A stretch of DNA of 64,000 bases, taken from the NCBI GenBank assembly GCA_035222895.1, contig JAVYIG010000037.1, positions 930,001 to 994,000 of the forward strand, in the 5' to 3' direction. The stretch comes from Strongylocentrotus droebachiensis (lineage: Eukaryota > Echinodermata > Echinoidea > Camarodonta > Strongylocentrotidae). The position numbers and the translations under genes were made by a program. Under the pieces are notes generated by a model. It saw nothing but the letters and a program-made list of their open reading frames with translations, was not told where the DNA came from and did not search any database. Position 1 is the stretch's first letter. Each line of letters starts with the position of its first letter. Positions 32,975 to 42,819 of this stretch are shown in pieces.

Positions 32975-33860
32975 GAGAAAGAGAGAGAATGGTAGAGAGA
33001 GGGGGGTTGAGTGTGTGAGAGAGAGAGAGAGAGAGAAAGAAAAAGAGACAGAGAGAAAGAGATAGAGAGATTGAGAGAGAGATATACACGCAGAGAAAGA
33101 GAGATAAAGAAAAAAACAGAGAGAGGGGAGAGAGAGAGAGTGAGAGAGGTGGATGACGGAAAGAAAGGGAATTGAGAGAGGTGGAGAGAGAAAGAGTGAG
33201 AGAGAGATAGACAGAGAGAGAGATAGAAAGAGAGATAGACAGAGAGGGAGATAGAAAGGGAGGGAGAAAGAAAGGGAGAGCAGTGGATGACAGAAATAAA
33301 GGGAATTGAGAGAGGGGGGAAGTTGTTTACATGTGATCAGTTCTGTGGCCTCTGCCATGCATACGGTTTCATGCAAGGCAATATTCGTATGCATCAAACT
33401 GTATGCATCGAACAGCTGATCGCATGTAAACAAGTCCACACACACATGCTAAAGGAATGAGAAGATAGACAGACAGACACACACACAGACAGACATACAC
33501 ACACAGAGACGGACAGAGAGAGTGTGAGAGAGAGAGAGGACTTGTTTACATACAATCAGCTGTTTGAGGGAAACCATTTGATGCCTAGAGTATAGTATGT
33601 GTAGCAAGGCAATATTACTGTATGTGCTACACAAGATAACGAAATGTGTGTGTGTGAGAGAAAAAGGGAATATAAACAAGAAAGAGAAAGGGAGAGAGGA
33701 TTTGTTATGCAAGGCATTATTATGCGACACACATACTAACTAAAGAAATGTGAGAGAGGGAGAGAGAGAGAAAGGGAATAAGAGAAAGAGAGAGAAAGAT
33801 TAGTTTCCTTGCAATCAGCTGGGTTTTGGTAGAAGCAGCTGATCAAATTCTAACTCCTTG
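32975..33860. repeat. GA tracts interleaved with four related modules
   Basis: Purine (GA)n tracts alternate with related non-GA modules at about 33322-33437, 33538-33650, 33696-33750 and 33802-33905. The modules share TTGTTTACAT, AATCAGCTG/GATCAGC and GCAAGGCA(A)T elements, decaying from left to right. This is an old local amplification of a GA-tract plus unique-sequence unit. Open frames here are artefacts. Confidence 0.7.
33322..33437. repeat. Complex palindromic module
   Basis: Outer arms GTTTACATGTGATCAG and CTGATCGCATGTAAAC; inner arms ATGCATACG and CGTATGCAT; with a second GTATGCAT. The whole about 115 bases can fold as a branched stem. Confidence 0.7.
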
Positions 33861-34160
33861 GTTTGATGCATAGCAAGGCACTGTGCTCTATGTGCACTGT
33901 TGTATCATAAACAGATACATGTACATGTACAAATCAATAGTATATAAAACATTTAGAAGCTTGTCTTTTTTTAGCTATATGTTTCAAGATTAATGAAATA
34001 CGGAGTTGCCTGTAAGTACACCTTAAACATAAAGTTGTATAAAATTAACTTGTCAAATGGGATATAAACAATAATAAAGAACCTTTCCCAATATGCCATT
34101 TTCATAATGTAATTTAGTCCAATGCATAAATCTTTAAGTGCTTCATTGCATATATCATTT

Positions 34161-34245
34161 CATTCACCTGTTACAAATAATTGTATTTCAATAGTCAGAA
34201 TGCAAATTGCATACATTTTGTTGCTAGGTAAAGCAAACATTGAAC
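34161..34245. mobile_element. Half copy of the TTGCTAGGTAGG fold-back family
   Basis: CATTCACCTGTTAC...TTGTATTTCAATAGTC...GCATACATTTTGTTGCTAGGTAA matches the left arm of the copy at 13733; the right arm is absent. Confidence 0.7.
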
Positions 34246-34419
34246 ATGGTCTTCGTATCTGAATGTATGAAAAGTTCTTTTCAAATAAAGACTTGCTAAA
34301 ACAGCAACCGAAACTCCACCTTTTCTAGTTCAAACGTCTGAACTCGTTCAATATGACATTATGTCCACCCACATGTAAACCTGCACGTCTACCGACAATT
34401 AATCATGTTACAGTTAAGT

Positions 34420-34655
34420 GGCCTCATTACATGTATGAAATATTAATTTCTATGATTCGCTTTTCATCAGTGTTCTTTAATGCATTCCTGATGGACATAT
34501 GTTGCTCTGAATCTGATTGATGCATTAATATGACTTTGAAGGCGGCCTGGGCTTTTGCGAAGAGGCGTAGGCGTATAATAGAAATGAGAGCCAACAAATA
34601 CGGGAAAAATATGAGGGGGGAGGTGGGCGGCGGCCTTATAAAATCTCCCTCCACT
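34420..34655. promoter_or_regulatory. Candidate regulatory island
   Basis: Unique sequence of mixed composition with homeodomain-like ATTAAT/GATTGATGCATTAAT cores, then GC-rich GGGGGGGAGGTGGGCGGCGG and CCTTATAAAATC (TATA-like) at about 34635. Could be a promoter facing right. No exon can be shown after it because a 26-bp tandem array follows. Confidence 0.25.
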
Positions 34656-34657
34656 AT

Positions 34658-34735
34658 GTAGATGACAAGGATATCTACATCATGTAGATGACAAGGATAT
34701 CTACATCATGTAGATGACAAGGATATCTACATCTT
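34658..34735. repeat. 26-bp tandem repeat, 3 copies
   Basis: Unit GTAGATGACAAGGATATCTA + CATCAT, three copies differing only at the last two bases. Each unit holds GTAGAT/ATCTAC inverted arms. Confidence 0.95.
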
Positions 34736-34739
34736 GCAT

Positions 34740-35220
34740 TCTGTTATTTCTACTTTCTCTCCTTCAAAATCCTCCTACCTAACGTCAGTAGTTCAGATGC
34801 TTTGCCAATTTGACGAGCATCCATTCATGTGATGAAGCATGGACGTGAATGAACCAAGGTCATGTTCCGGTCAATACGAGATTTAAAGGTTCAAATCAGC
34901 GCCGGTCCAACCGGAAGAACGAGAGCACGCAAACGTGGGCGAGAGGTTGGGACCGGGGGGTGAGCGAAAGTAGTGATTTTTGTGTGGGCTGGACACCAGT
35001 GGGAAGAGATGTAGAAGATTAATCAGATTAAGAACCGTAAAAGAACTCTGACATTCAAAATTGAGTAACAAATTTGTTCAGGTCCAACGAACATATCATG
35101 ATCATAGGGGGCTTACTTGTGATTATTTGTCAAACACATTTCCCTTCTGTTCTTACCCCTCAATCCTTGTTTTCATTTCATTTTCATCACCTGAATGAGA
35201 ACTTGAGAATATGTATTAAA
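34740..35220. other. No gene seen
   Basis: Mixed sequence; a 62-codon minus frame has no features. Confidence 0.45.
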
Positions 35221-35489
35221 ACAGATATGGGTTTGTGATTTCTATTTGTATAACAAGCTCTCTACGTGGTTATAACCATGATTTGGAAGTGTGGTGTGAA
35301 GTGGGGGAGTATTGGGCTTCTAATAAGCCAAATGTGGCTATGTTTGACCTTTCTACTGATCTGTAGATTCAGTTCAAGTTCACTGTCAATATCACTTGGT
35401 AAGATTTGGGCTTTAATTAAGCCAAGTGTCTGTTTTCTTTCACCTCTGATTGGCACTGATTGAGTTGATTGCAAATACCCATTGGGAGA

Positions 35490-35766
35490 TTCAAGTTCAA
35501 AGGATATCATAACACAGGACAGGGCACTGTACACAAAAGCAGTAGTAATTTGTGTCTTATAAGATGGCCATGATTTTCAAAAGTGTACAATCTTGCTAAA
35601 AATGGGAAATGGGCATGTTATATCAACTTGAAGTTCAAAGAATATCATAACAAGAGACATTACACTGTACACAAGTGAAGTAGTAATTTGTGTTATGAAA
35701 TAGCCATGATTTTCAAGGTGTCCAATCTTGCTAAAAACGGGGACTGGGCGTGTTATATCAACATGA
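35490..35766. repeat. About 139-bp tandem duplication
   Basis: Two copies (35490-35628 and 35629-35766) share AGTTCAAA(G)GATATCATAAC, GTAGTAATTTGTGT, CCATGATTTTCAA, AATCTTGCTAAAAA and GGGC(A/G)TGTTATATCAAC. Degenerate earlier relatives are visible from about 35265 (CCATGATTTGGAAGTGT; two GGGCTT.(T/A)AATAAGCCAA segments). Confidence 0.85.
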
Positions 35767-36257
35767 AATGAACAACAAAAAATTGAACATCCCATAAAAA
35801 AAAAAATTACAATTCTAGTGACTCAATAAAATATTCTGATACCTAATCATAGGCAGTTGGGTGAAACGAAGCAATGTGGTTTTACGCCTCACTGTTAAAC
35901 ACAACAAACATTTACAGCCTACAGGTAATTAAAAATTTGTAACCTGATGATGTCTTTCACCACAGTTATATTGATTAGTCAGTCCGCAAAACAATTAAAG
36001 ATAAACAGTTGATACTTCACACTCGGTTTCATATACTGTACTGTTAAGTTCTGGAGAGCGACTTTTACTTAAAATAAATACATACATTTGTACAAGTAAA
36101 CTGGATGCCAGATAAACAACAATAGCCAATTGAAAGTGAGAATTATTTGTGTTTGCATTCTTAATTGTTTCCTTGAGAATTAGGGGTTTCCCCTTCTTGT
36201 ACATTCCAATAGATTGTTCTAAAAACAAATATTTGAATTGCTTCCCAAGCACACCAG

Positions 36258-36330
36258 GCTATTGAGGACTTTCTCTGTGTTAGTGATATGCGCTATACAA
36301 GTAACGTTCATTATTATTATTATTATTAAA
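36258..36330 (+). mobile_element. SINE 3' end with ATT tail
   Basis: ATGCGCTATACAAGTAACG followed by (ATT)n is the usual 3' terminus of ATT-tailed SINEs of this genome type (family recollection). The body is too decayed to align to the copy at 17011. Confidence 0.5.
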
Positions 36331-36334
36331 CTGT

Positions 36335-37250
36335 ATTTCAAGAATAAGCCTTTTTTGTTCGGAGGGGAGGGGGGGGGTAGAATTGACATCAGATACAACA
36401 GGGCCTTGTCTTAATATAAACAGTTGCAATCAATCACAACTTATTTGCAATTGATAATATCAATCGACGAAATATCAATCAATCAACACTTAAGGCAGCC
36501 ATTTTCACACAGCGAAAAAACTTTTGTGAAGTGCAAAAGTTGTGTCGACAGTGATTCAATTGTTTTTTGCAGTGATAAGATTTTTGCAATTTATCTGAAT
36601 CACTTCCGAAATTCCCGATCATTTCTATTTTCACAGTAACTCACAAATGCCCTTCTGGCTCGCAGCAGATGAAATCTACAAGAGTTTGAGTTCAGAGACG
36701 GTTATCAAAATCACCGTCAAATTACAACCAATTTACCAACTCTGGCCATTAACAGCAAAGATACACCTGAATACACGCCAATGGGCTCTGTTCAGCAGTA
36801 GGGGTATAGAACGGCTTTGAATGAAATTCTATTATCAGGCAGCCAAAGGAATACTTCATGTGTCAAATTACATTCAGCGTAATCACCTCCCTTTTTTCTT
36901 CTTCAAAGGGGGAGTGTGACTCGTAGTGAAACCATGTCTAGTAAACCTATAATTTTAAAATTTAGAACCTACATGTAGTGTCCCTCTTTAATAAATGAGA
37001 ATAAAGGCTGAGGGTGATGCCTCCCCACAACCCCCTAAAAGTGCCCCTTTAGAATCAATTGTTGCCTTCTCCACCCCCCCCCCCCTCCCCTCCCCTCCCC
37101 ACCAAGCATTTATTTTGAGAGATTGTTTTCATTACTATTTTAAAATTTAAAGTGGGATACCATTTGCATCCTCTTCTAATAAGTAAATGTAAATAAAAAA
37201 TAACATGTGGAGATTTAAAACACGTTGTATAATCATTGGCCTAAATTGCA
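36335..37250. other. No gene seen
   Basis: AT-rich sequence with a G tract near 36368 and a C tract near 37075. An AAATGCCCTTCTGGCTCG piece at about 36646 is a lone arm of the GCCCTT fold-back family. Confidence 0.5.
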
Positions 37251-37254
37251 AGCC

Positions 37255-37560
37255 TGAAATCCTCCTCTTCTTCTTGCGAGGCGCCGTCACCTCGCATTAT
37301 TCACGATCAAAGACAAACCGAGAACGGACCTGCACAGGTGAACAAGCCGGTTAACAGATTAACACGCGACGCACCCCTCCTCCTCTGTCAAGGGTAGCGG
37401 TAATCTGCCACCACCCCCGTTAGAGCGCCCTTCTCATCGACCATTCCCCAAGTGTAATTGGATTTAAATGGCCTAAAGGCCCGATTAAAAACGAAGGATT
37501 AACAGGGGCACGTAGACAAGCGGGGGCGGCTAATTAAGAGTAAGGAATCGTAGGGGTGTG
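37255..37560. promoter_or_regulatory. Candidate regulatory island
   Basis: About 300 bases with high CpG/GC and dense homeodomain-type cores (GATTAACAGG, GGCTAATTAAGAG, AAGGATTAAC), with CACCTGC-like inverses. No frame is open across it. This is the compositional pattern of a developmental enhancer; inference only. Confidence 0.3.
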
Positions 37561-37564
37561 GCCT

Positions 37565-38020
37565 ATTTTTTCTTATGTTTTCTGAATCTAAATGGAAGCA
37601 TATGGAATATGTCTGGCACAAAATGGATTGAATAAATCGTCTGCTGCTAGCAGGGGGGTGGGGGGCGTTAATGATGAGACTGAGTACCGGTCATGCCATT
37701 TTGTTTAGGAAGCAATTTAAGCAACACTGGTTTATGTGTTTATCATTTAGCATGGAACATGCAAAGTGTACGAGTCTCTAGAGGTCGAAATAAGATTCAT
37801 TTGTATAATGTAATAGTTACAAGCTGCATTATTCATTGAGAATAAGTCTACACCTTTAACTTTTTTTGAATATCACTATTCTTGATATTATAATAAAACT
37901 GTTGTTCCTGTTCTACACACATTTTGTAGATATTTAATTATTTATACATGATATTACATTTTTTTTGGTTTAAATTTGGGGAGGAGAAATGAAGAGTAAT
38001 TTACCGGTCCAAAGCTGACT
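37565..38020. other. No gene seen
   Basis: AT-rich filler. Confidence 0.5.
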
Positions 38021-38021
38021 A

Positions 38022-38330
38022 GGGGGGTGTTTCACAAAGATCCCAAGTCGAACTTAACTCCAAGTTGGACTTTAAATTATGAAGAGCCATTTGTGGCCTT
38101 AAAAAAATATATTAAAAAGCAAAAATTCAAGGGTTTTTAGACTTTTCATAAATTAAACGTCAAGAACATGAAATCTCCTTGATACTAGAAAGTATGAATG
38201 ATTTGAATCAACATTTTATGCCTTTTCAAATAACTGTTTCAAAATATTTTCAAAGATTCTAACGGCTTCCATAATTGTAAAGTCCAAGTTAGAGTTAAGT
38301 TCAACTTTGGATCTTTGTGAAACACCCCCC
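38022..38330. mobile_element. Complete TIR element, family B
   Basis: 309 bp with inverted termini of about 50 bp: GGGGGGTGTTTCACAAAGAT + CC.AAGT.GAACTTAACT at the left and its reverse complement at the right, ending ATCTTTGTGAAACACCCCCC. There is no ORF; this is a non-autonomous MITE. Partial copies lie at 5217-5803 (split by family A) and at 59749. Confidence 0.9.
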
Positions 38331-38339
38331 AGATCAATA

Positions 38340-38720
38340 ACAACCCATAACATCCTGCCAGACATGTGCACTAGTATTCAGATATTTTATGCTTTTATTT
38401 TATTTTTCAAAAAGGTCTTTTCAGGGTTGAGAGAGCCTTCACCTTCAACATTTTTTCCTGAACAAATAATGCTGCAAATATCATGAGACATATGAACTTT
38501 TACTACCGACCTACATACCGGTAGCTTTCTTCTTTTCATAAACTCCACGTAAATATGAGTCTGTCTAAATATTGAATGGCATTTTTTTGTCCTTCTCCGA
38601 TGTGAGGCATTGTCCTAGGTGTTAGCTCTGCATTGCACGACCAAGTTTGCGCAATGTCTTTCTTTGAAAAACAGTGAATGGAACGGGCCAACTATTTGTC
38701 TTCATAGTGCTGACTCACTC
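38340..38720. other. No gene seen
   Basis: AT-rich filler; a TTTGCGCAAT half-palindrome occurs near 38646. Confidence 0.5.
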
Positions 38721-38726
38721 GTGGAG

Positions 38727-38880
38727 TATGCATGCATCAATCGTGAATATGCATGCTTCAATCGTGAATATGCATGCTTCAATCATGAATATGCATGCAT
38801 CAATCGTGAATATGCATGCCTCAATCGTGAATATGCATTGCATCAATCGTGAATTTGTATGCATCAATCGTGAATATGCA
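38727..38880. repeat. 21-bp tandem repeat, about 7 copies
   Basis: Unit close to GCATGCTTCAATCGTGAATA + T, with single-base variants and one insertion (GCATTGCATC). Because 21 is divisible by 3, all frames on both strands give long peptide repeats (such as CINREYA). These are not judged genes. Confidence 0.95.
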
Positions 38881-38994
38881 TTAATGCCATATATAGTATC
38901 ACCATAAATAATTCTTTCCATCAAACTTTCCCTCTCACTTAAAATCATGATGCATTGTCTTCAATCATTCACAGCAAGACTCACAAGATGATTT

Positions 38995-39200
38995 GTAATT
39001 TCACTTTCCCATCGCTCAAATCGGCTAATCACCCCGTAAACTAGGAAGTCCCATCAACACTACATAATATAGGTCAATCACAGCTAATTAATTAGCCGGA
39101 CTAGGGACCTGCGTTAACTGTCTCGTCTCTGCGTCGTTAGGAGGAAAACGCTTCTCAAATGTCCTGTCATCCTATAGGCTAGCTGTCGTAGCTGACCGCC
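38995..39200. promoter_or_regulatory. Candidate regulatory island
   Basis: Contains GGCTAATCACC, AGCTAATTAATTAGCCGG (a palindromic paired-homeodomain-type site) and several CpGs in an AT-rich context. No frame explains it. Confidence 0.3.
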
Positions 39201-39246
39201 TGGTTGGGGGTCGGGGCGATATGTACAAGCATAAATATGTAACTAC

Positions 39247-39411
39247 AGTGAAACCTGTCTATAAAGACCACCCAAGGGAGACAAGAAAAGTGGTCTCTAT
39301 AGGCAGGTCGATTTTTATGTACATGTACAAGTTCCTTTGGTACATGTTTCAATGAGAAACCATTTTCAAGGGAAACAAAAAATGTGGTCTTTCTTTACAG
39401 GTGGTAACTGT
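39247..39411. repeat. Inverted copy of the ACCTGTCTATAAAGACCAC repeat
   Basis: GAAACCTGTCTATAAAGACC pairs with GTGGTCTTTCTTTACAGGTG, with an additional inner GTGGTCTCTATAGGCAGGT. Related to the modules at 9325-9605. Confidence 0.7.
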
Positions 39412-39414
39412 ACC

Positions 39415-40480
39415 AAATACATTTTTTAGATTTATACTAATGTAATGAATCCATACATGTACATGGACTGTTTCAAGACAAAAGTTCAAAGAGGCAGAGA
39501 AAAAAAATTGAAAAATAGGAAAAGGAGAAAGATTTGTTCTACATGTATATCAAAAGACAACCCAAATTGAGAGAGACACCGTTTCATGACATGTGAAAAC
39601 AGATGCACAGAGGAATACGCCGCAGGTTCAAGACCGGGAGCCATTGAGGTGATTCCTAGGATACGCTAGAGTAGCACCAACAGCATACCCCCAGTGGAGA
39701 CACATCCTTGACGGTATCAAGATACGACTTGAGAGGGCCTCCGTGGGTCTGTCTTTATCAGCTCAAGTTGCCAAATAACCCGCTATTTTAACTATCCCGC
39801 AAATTAGTCAGTTGATTTGCGTCGTCATCAGCCCGCAGTTGCAATCAGCGGGATATTTGGTCGAGAAAATATCCCAAGAAATATTGTTTTGTTTCCAAAA
39901 TATCCCGCTATTTAGTAAATAGCTGGCTTATTTGCGCCCACCCAAGCTAGTTTGTGATGAGCGTATCGGTCTGGTGAAGCACAGCTTCGAGCTTGGGATA
40001 ATGTCCTGAGTCGAACTCGAGCTGATGAAAACAGGCCTCCTGTGATAACGATTCATGATTAGGAAGTCGCAATATCCAGTCTAAACGACATGATCTACTT
40101 TCATGCACCGGTGCTCTAACTAATGAATACCCAGAAACAAAGAAGAAGTTCCAGTGATGCTTTCGGGTACCACATGCTCTACACTTTATAATCAACCTAC
40201 ATGTATGAATGAAAAAAAAACAGCAGAATGTAGGACTGAATGGGTTGAGATGGATGGGCTTGTGGTTCTTATATCCTATGGAAAAAAAGGTGGTGATGTA
40301 CAGACTTACTAGTGACAAAAAATAGAAATAGAAATTATTGGCAGAAAGCACACTTTAGCTTTGGAGAGCTCTTGAAATTAAAATTTTAAAAAGCATAAGT
40401 CACTTTGAGAAATTTCTACCTTTACAATTGCAACTCCCGCAAATGCAAATCCTAAAAGCGAGCCCCTGAACCAATGCGTC
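39415..40480. other. No gene seen; decayed ATCCCGC repeat at 39765-39935
   Basis: Several inverted AAT(A/C)(A/T)CCCGCTATTT/GCGGGATATT pieces suggest a decayed fold-back element. The 134-codon minus frame at 39947-40351 has no recognisable features. Confidence 0.45.
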
Positions 40481-40487
40481 TGCTCAG

Positions 40488-40542
40488 AGCCCAAAAGGCA
40501 TTAACGCTGAGTAATAGAATAGGAGTTAATGCCCTTCTAGCT
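40488..40542. repeat. Short fold-back repeat (GCCCTT family), copy 3
   Basis: AGCCCAAAAGGCATTAACGC pairs with GGAGTTAATGCCCTTCTAGCT. Confidence 0.7.
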
Positions 40543-40544
40543 AT

Positions 40545-41370
40545 CTCCAGATAGATCTACAGATGATCTGTGACACTGTGGTGGACCATTCTTAAATCAC
40601 AATTGAAGAAAAGGTTCTTGTATGTTTACATCCTTGCAATCTCCCCTTCTAATCTAAACTGCAGTATGACAGCCTAGCAAGGTGAATTCCCCAAATCAAA
40701 ATTTTGATTATTTTCTCAAAGACAATTGATGGGAAGTTTGTTGTCTTTAGCTCATAAATATGACAGATTTTCAACCTAAATTGTCAAATTCAGAAATTTG
40801 ATTCTCACTGTAGTTGTGGAACAAGCGTGAAATTTGAGGGGTCAACTGAAGAATTTGGTATATCAAATCAGTGATATACCTTAATGGCCTCTCTACTGAC
40901 ATCTAGCGGTCAGTTAGATGACCTTAGATGACCTGGGATGACCTGAGGTCAAGTTCAGGAGGATATGGTTTTCCCATGTGTGTTCCGTTGGGTGGTCGTT
41001 GATTTCTTCTCAGGGTCTTCACTCTAAGAAAGTTTCAAAACATTTGAAGTCTTCGCTGGCTTGTCAAAGGTTCACAGGACATAGCAACAACTTCAGGACT
41101 GGCCGATAAAGTCAATGAACACTGATTTTCTTTATTTACATGGACTATCAAAAGCAATCAAAACTCATGGAAGAGAACAGCATAAGTTATAGACAAATCC
41201 TGGAATAAAATGCAAATCGATGCAGCAAAAACAGGTGTACGGACTTCTCAATTTTCAATGTACAGAAAAATGAAAATCCAGTACCAGTAATTAATTTGCT
41301 AGTTTCTGTTACAGCAATCTGTAAGAGATACCAACAGATGTTATCTATTTCTTGGAAAAAGACTCAGATA
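40545..41370. other. No gene seen
   Basis: AT-rich filler with an imperfect TGACCTTAGATGACCTGGGA run near 40918. Confidence 0.5.
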
Positions 41371-41372
41371 TG

Positions 41373-41724
41373 TTGTGTTGCATCATACAGCACTTGTAGA
41401 ATAGTGAGTTTACAGAGCCTATTTTAAAATCAAGTAACAGCCTCAAAAATTGCATCCTTTAGTTTTGTTTTACCACTCAAAAACAAGGCTATGCTAGAAA
41501 ATGCAGAATTAAAGCATGTGTGTGATCAGAGCTACATGTATCTCTGTAGTTGTGTTGCATCATACAGTACTTGTAGAATAGTGAGTTTACAGAGCCTAAA
41601 TCATCAGGCAAAAGCCTCAAAAATTGTATCCCTGAATATTTTTGCCCACTCCCAATACCAGGCTATGCTAAAAAATGCAGAATTAAAGCATGTGTGTGAT
41701 CAGAGCTATCTCTATCTCTGTAGG
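41373..41724. repeat. 177-bp tandem duplication
   Basis: Copies 41373-41549 and 41550-41724 share TTGTGTTGCATCATACAG.A, CTTGTAGAATAGTGAGTTTA and GCAGAATTAAAGCATGTGTG, with divergence of roughly 15% concentrated in the middle. The 98-codon frame across both is a by-product. Confidence 0.9.
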
Positions 41725-41729
41725 TGTCT

Positions 41730-42300
41730 CTTCGCTCGCCCCCCTGCTACGACCTCTCGACCTCTCGCCTGTCGGCCAGCCTTCTGATCCCACAAGCCTA
41801 TAGGAACGGTGGGAAAATAAAAAGTGACATTTGGAGACATAAATCTATTCCCTAACTAGACTAGAAGTGGAGAGGTGATCTAGTTTTTTTTCTTTTTCAC
41901 TCATCGTTTTTCATTTTTCCCATCGTGGCCGGCCGTGCTGGGAATACCACCATGTGAATCCAAACAAATTGATGGAATTTGAGAAATGCAAGCACCTCCT
42001 CATCTATTGTTTCTCATAATTTGGAATACACAGTAGGTGAAATACACACATGTTGGAATGGGTGTTTTAAGTACTGTTTTGATAGCAATGCGGTCATGTT
42101 AGAAATACACTGATAGTTAATACTCTGAATTTGTAACCGAATTTGTTGATAAAACATGTCAATTTTCAAGTGGTAAATACTGTTTGAATGACAAGCATGC
42201 CCCGATGCAAAATCTACTATTGAAGCAATGAGTGCAAGTACAAAACAAAACAAAGGATAGCAGGAATGATACAAAAAACTAACGATAGAAAAAGAAAATC
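41730..42300. other. No gene seen
   Basis: AT-rich, with a short GC-rich part at 41730-41790. The 86-codon minus frame is unremarkable. Confidence 0.45.
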
Positions 42301-42314
42301 TATGTAAGGAAACA

Positions 42315-42510
42315 GAGAGAGAAAGAATGATAGAGGGGGAAACTTTATTAGAGAAAGAGGGGAGGAGGGGGAGGAGGGAGAGGGAGTGAGAGGCAGGAGA
42401 GGAAGGGGAGAGTCAGAAAGATAGAAACACATTGATGGATATAGAGAGTGAAAAAAAGAGCGAGTGAAAAAAAGGGGAGAGAGAGGGAGGGGAAAAAAGG
42501 GGGAGGGACC
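42315..42510. repeat. GA/GGGA-rich tract
   Basis: Interrupted purine repeat on the plus strand; associated frames are artefacts. Confidence 0.85.
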
Positions 42511-42683
42511 TCAGACTACGAGACAGAAACAATACCAAATCTTCATTTAGAAACAAAAAATTCAAAAGAAAGAACATTAAACCCCCCAAAATATCAAGCA
42601 CCATTCATCAACTGTACCAAAACTCTGCAAAAATGCACAAATTGTATCCCTTAAAGTTTCTGAAAATCAAGCAATAATCTTAC

Positions 42684-42739
42684 CTCATACTTGTTCAAGA
42701 AATTGAACATGAATATTGAATGTGTCTTGTTCTGCCCAG
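42684..42739 (-). other. Candidate 56-base exon
   Basis: Minus strand. The donor TATGAG|GTAAGATT is strong. The best nearby acceptor is CTTTTGTCTTAAAAG|, with a modest pyrimidine tract. Only one frame is open, reading GQNKTHSIFMFNFLNKYE and ending in phase 0. The same frame stays open upstream past the proposed acceptor (LAFHGISFVLKA) back to a TAA near 42802, so the 5' boundary is uncertain. The peptide is hydrophobic and aromatic and not recognised. It could be coding, part of a non-coding transcript, or chance next to a good donor. Confidence 0.3.
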
Positions 42740-42819
42740 CTTTTAAGACAAAAGATATTCCATGGAACGCCAGAGATATGAAAATTTGAAATGTGATTCC
42801 ATCTTAGTCTCGGAACCTT

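Noticed and set aside
34658-34735. CRISPR-like array
   Set aside because: Units are directly abutting 26-mers without spacers, in a eukaryotic context; an ordinary tandem repeat.
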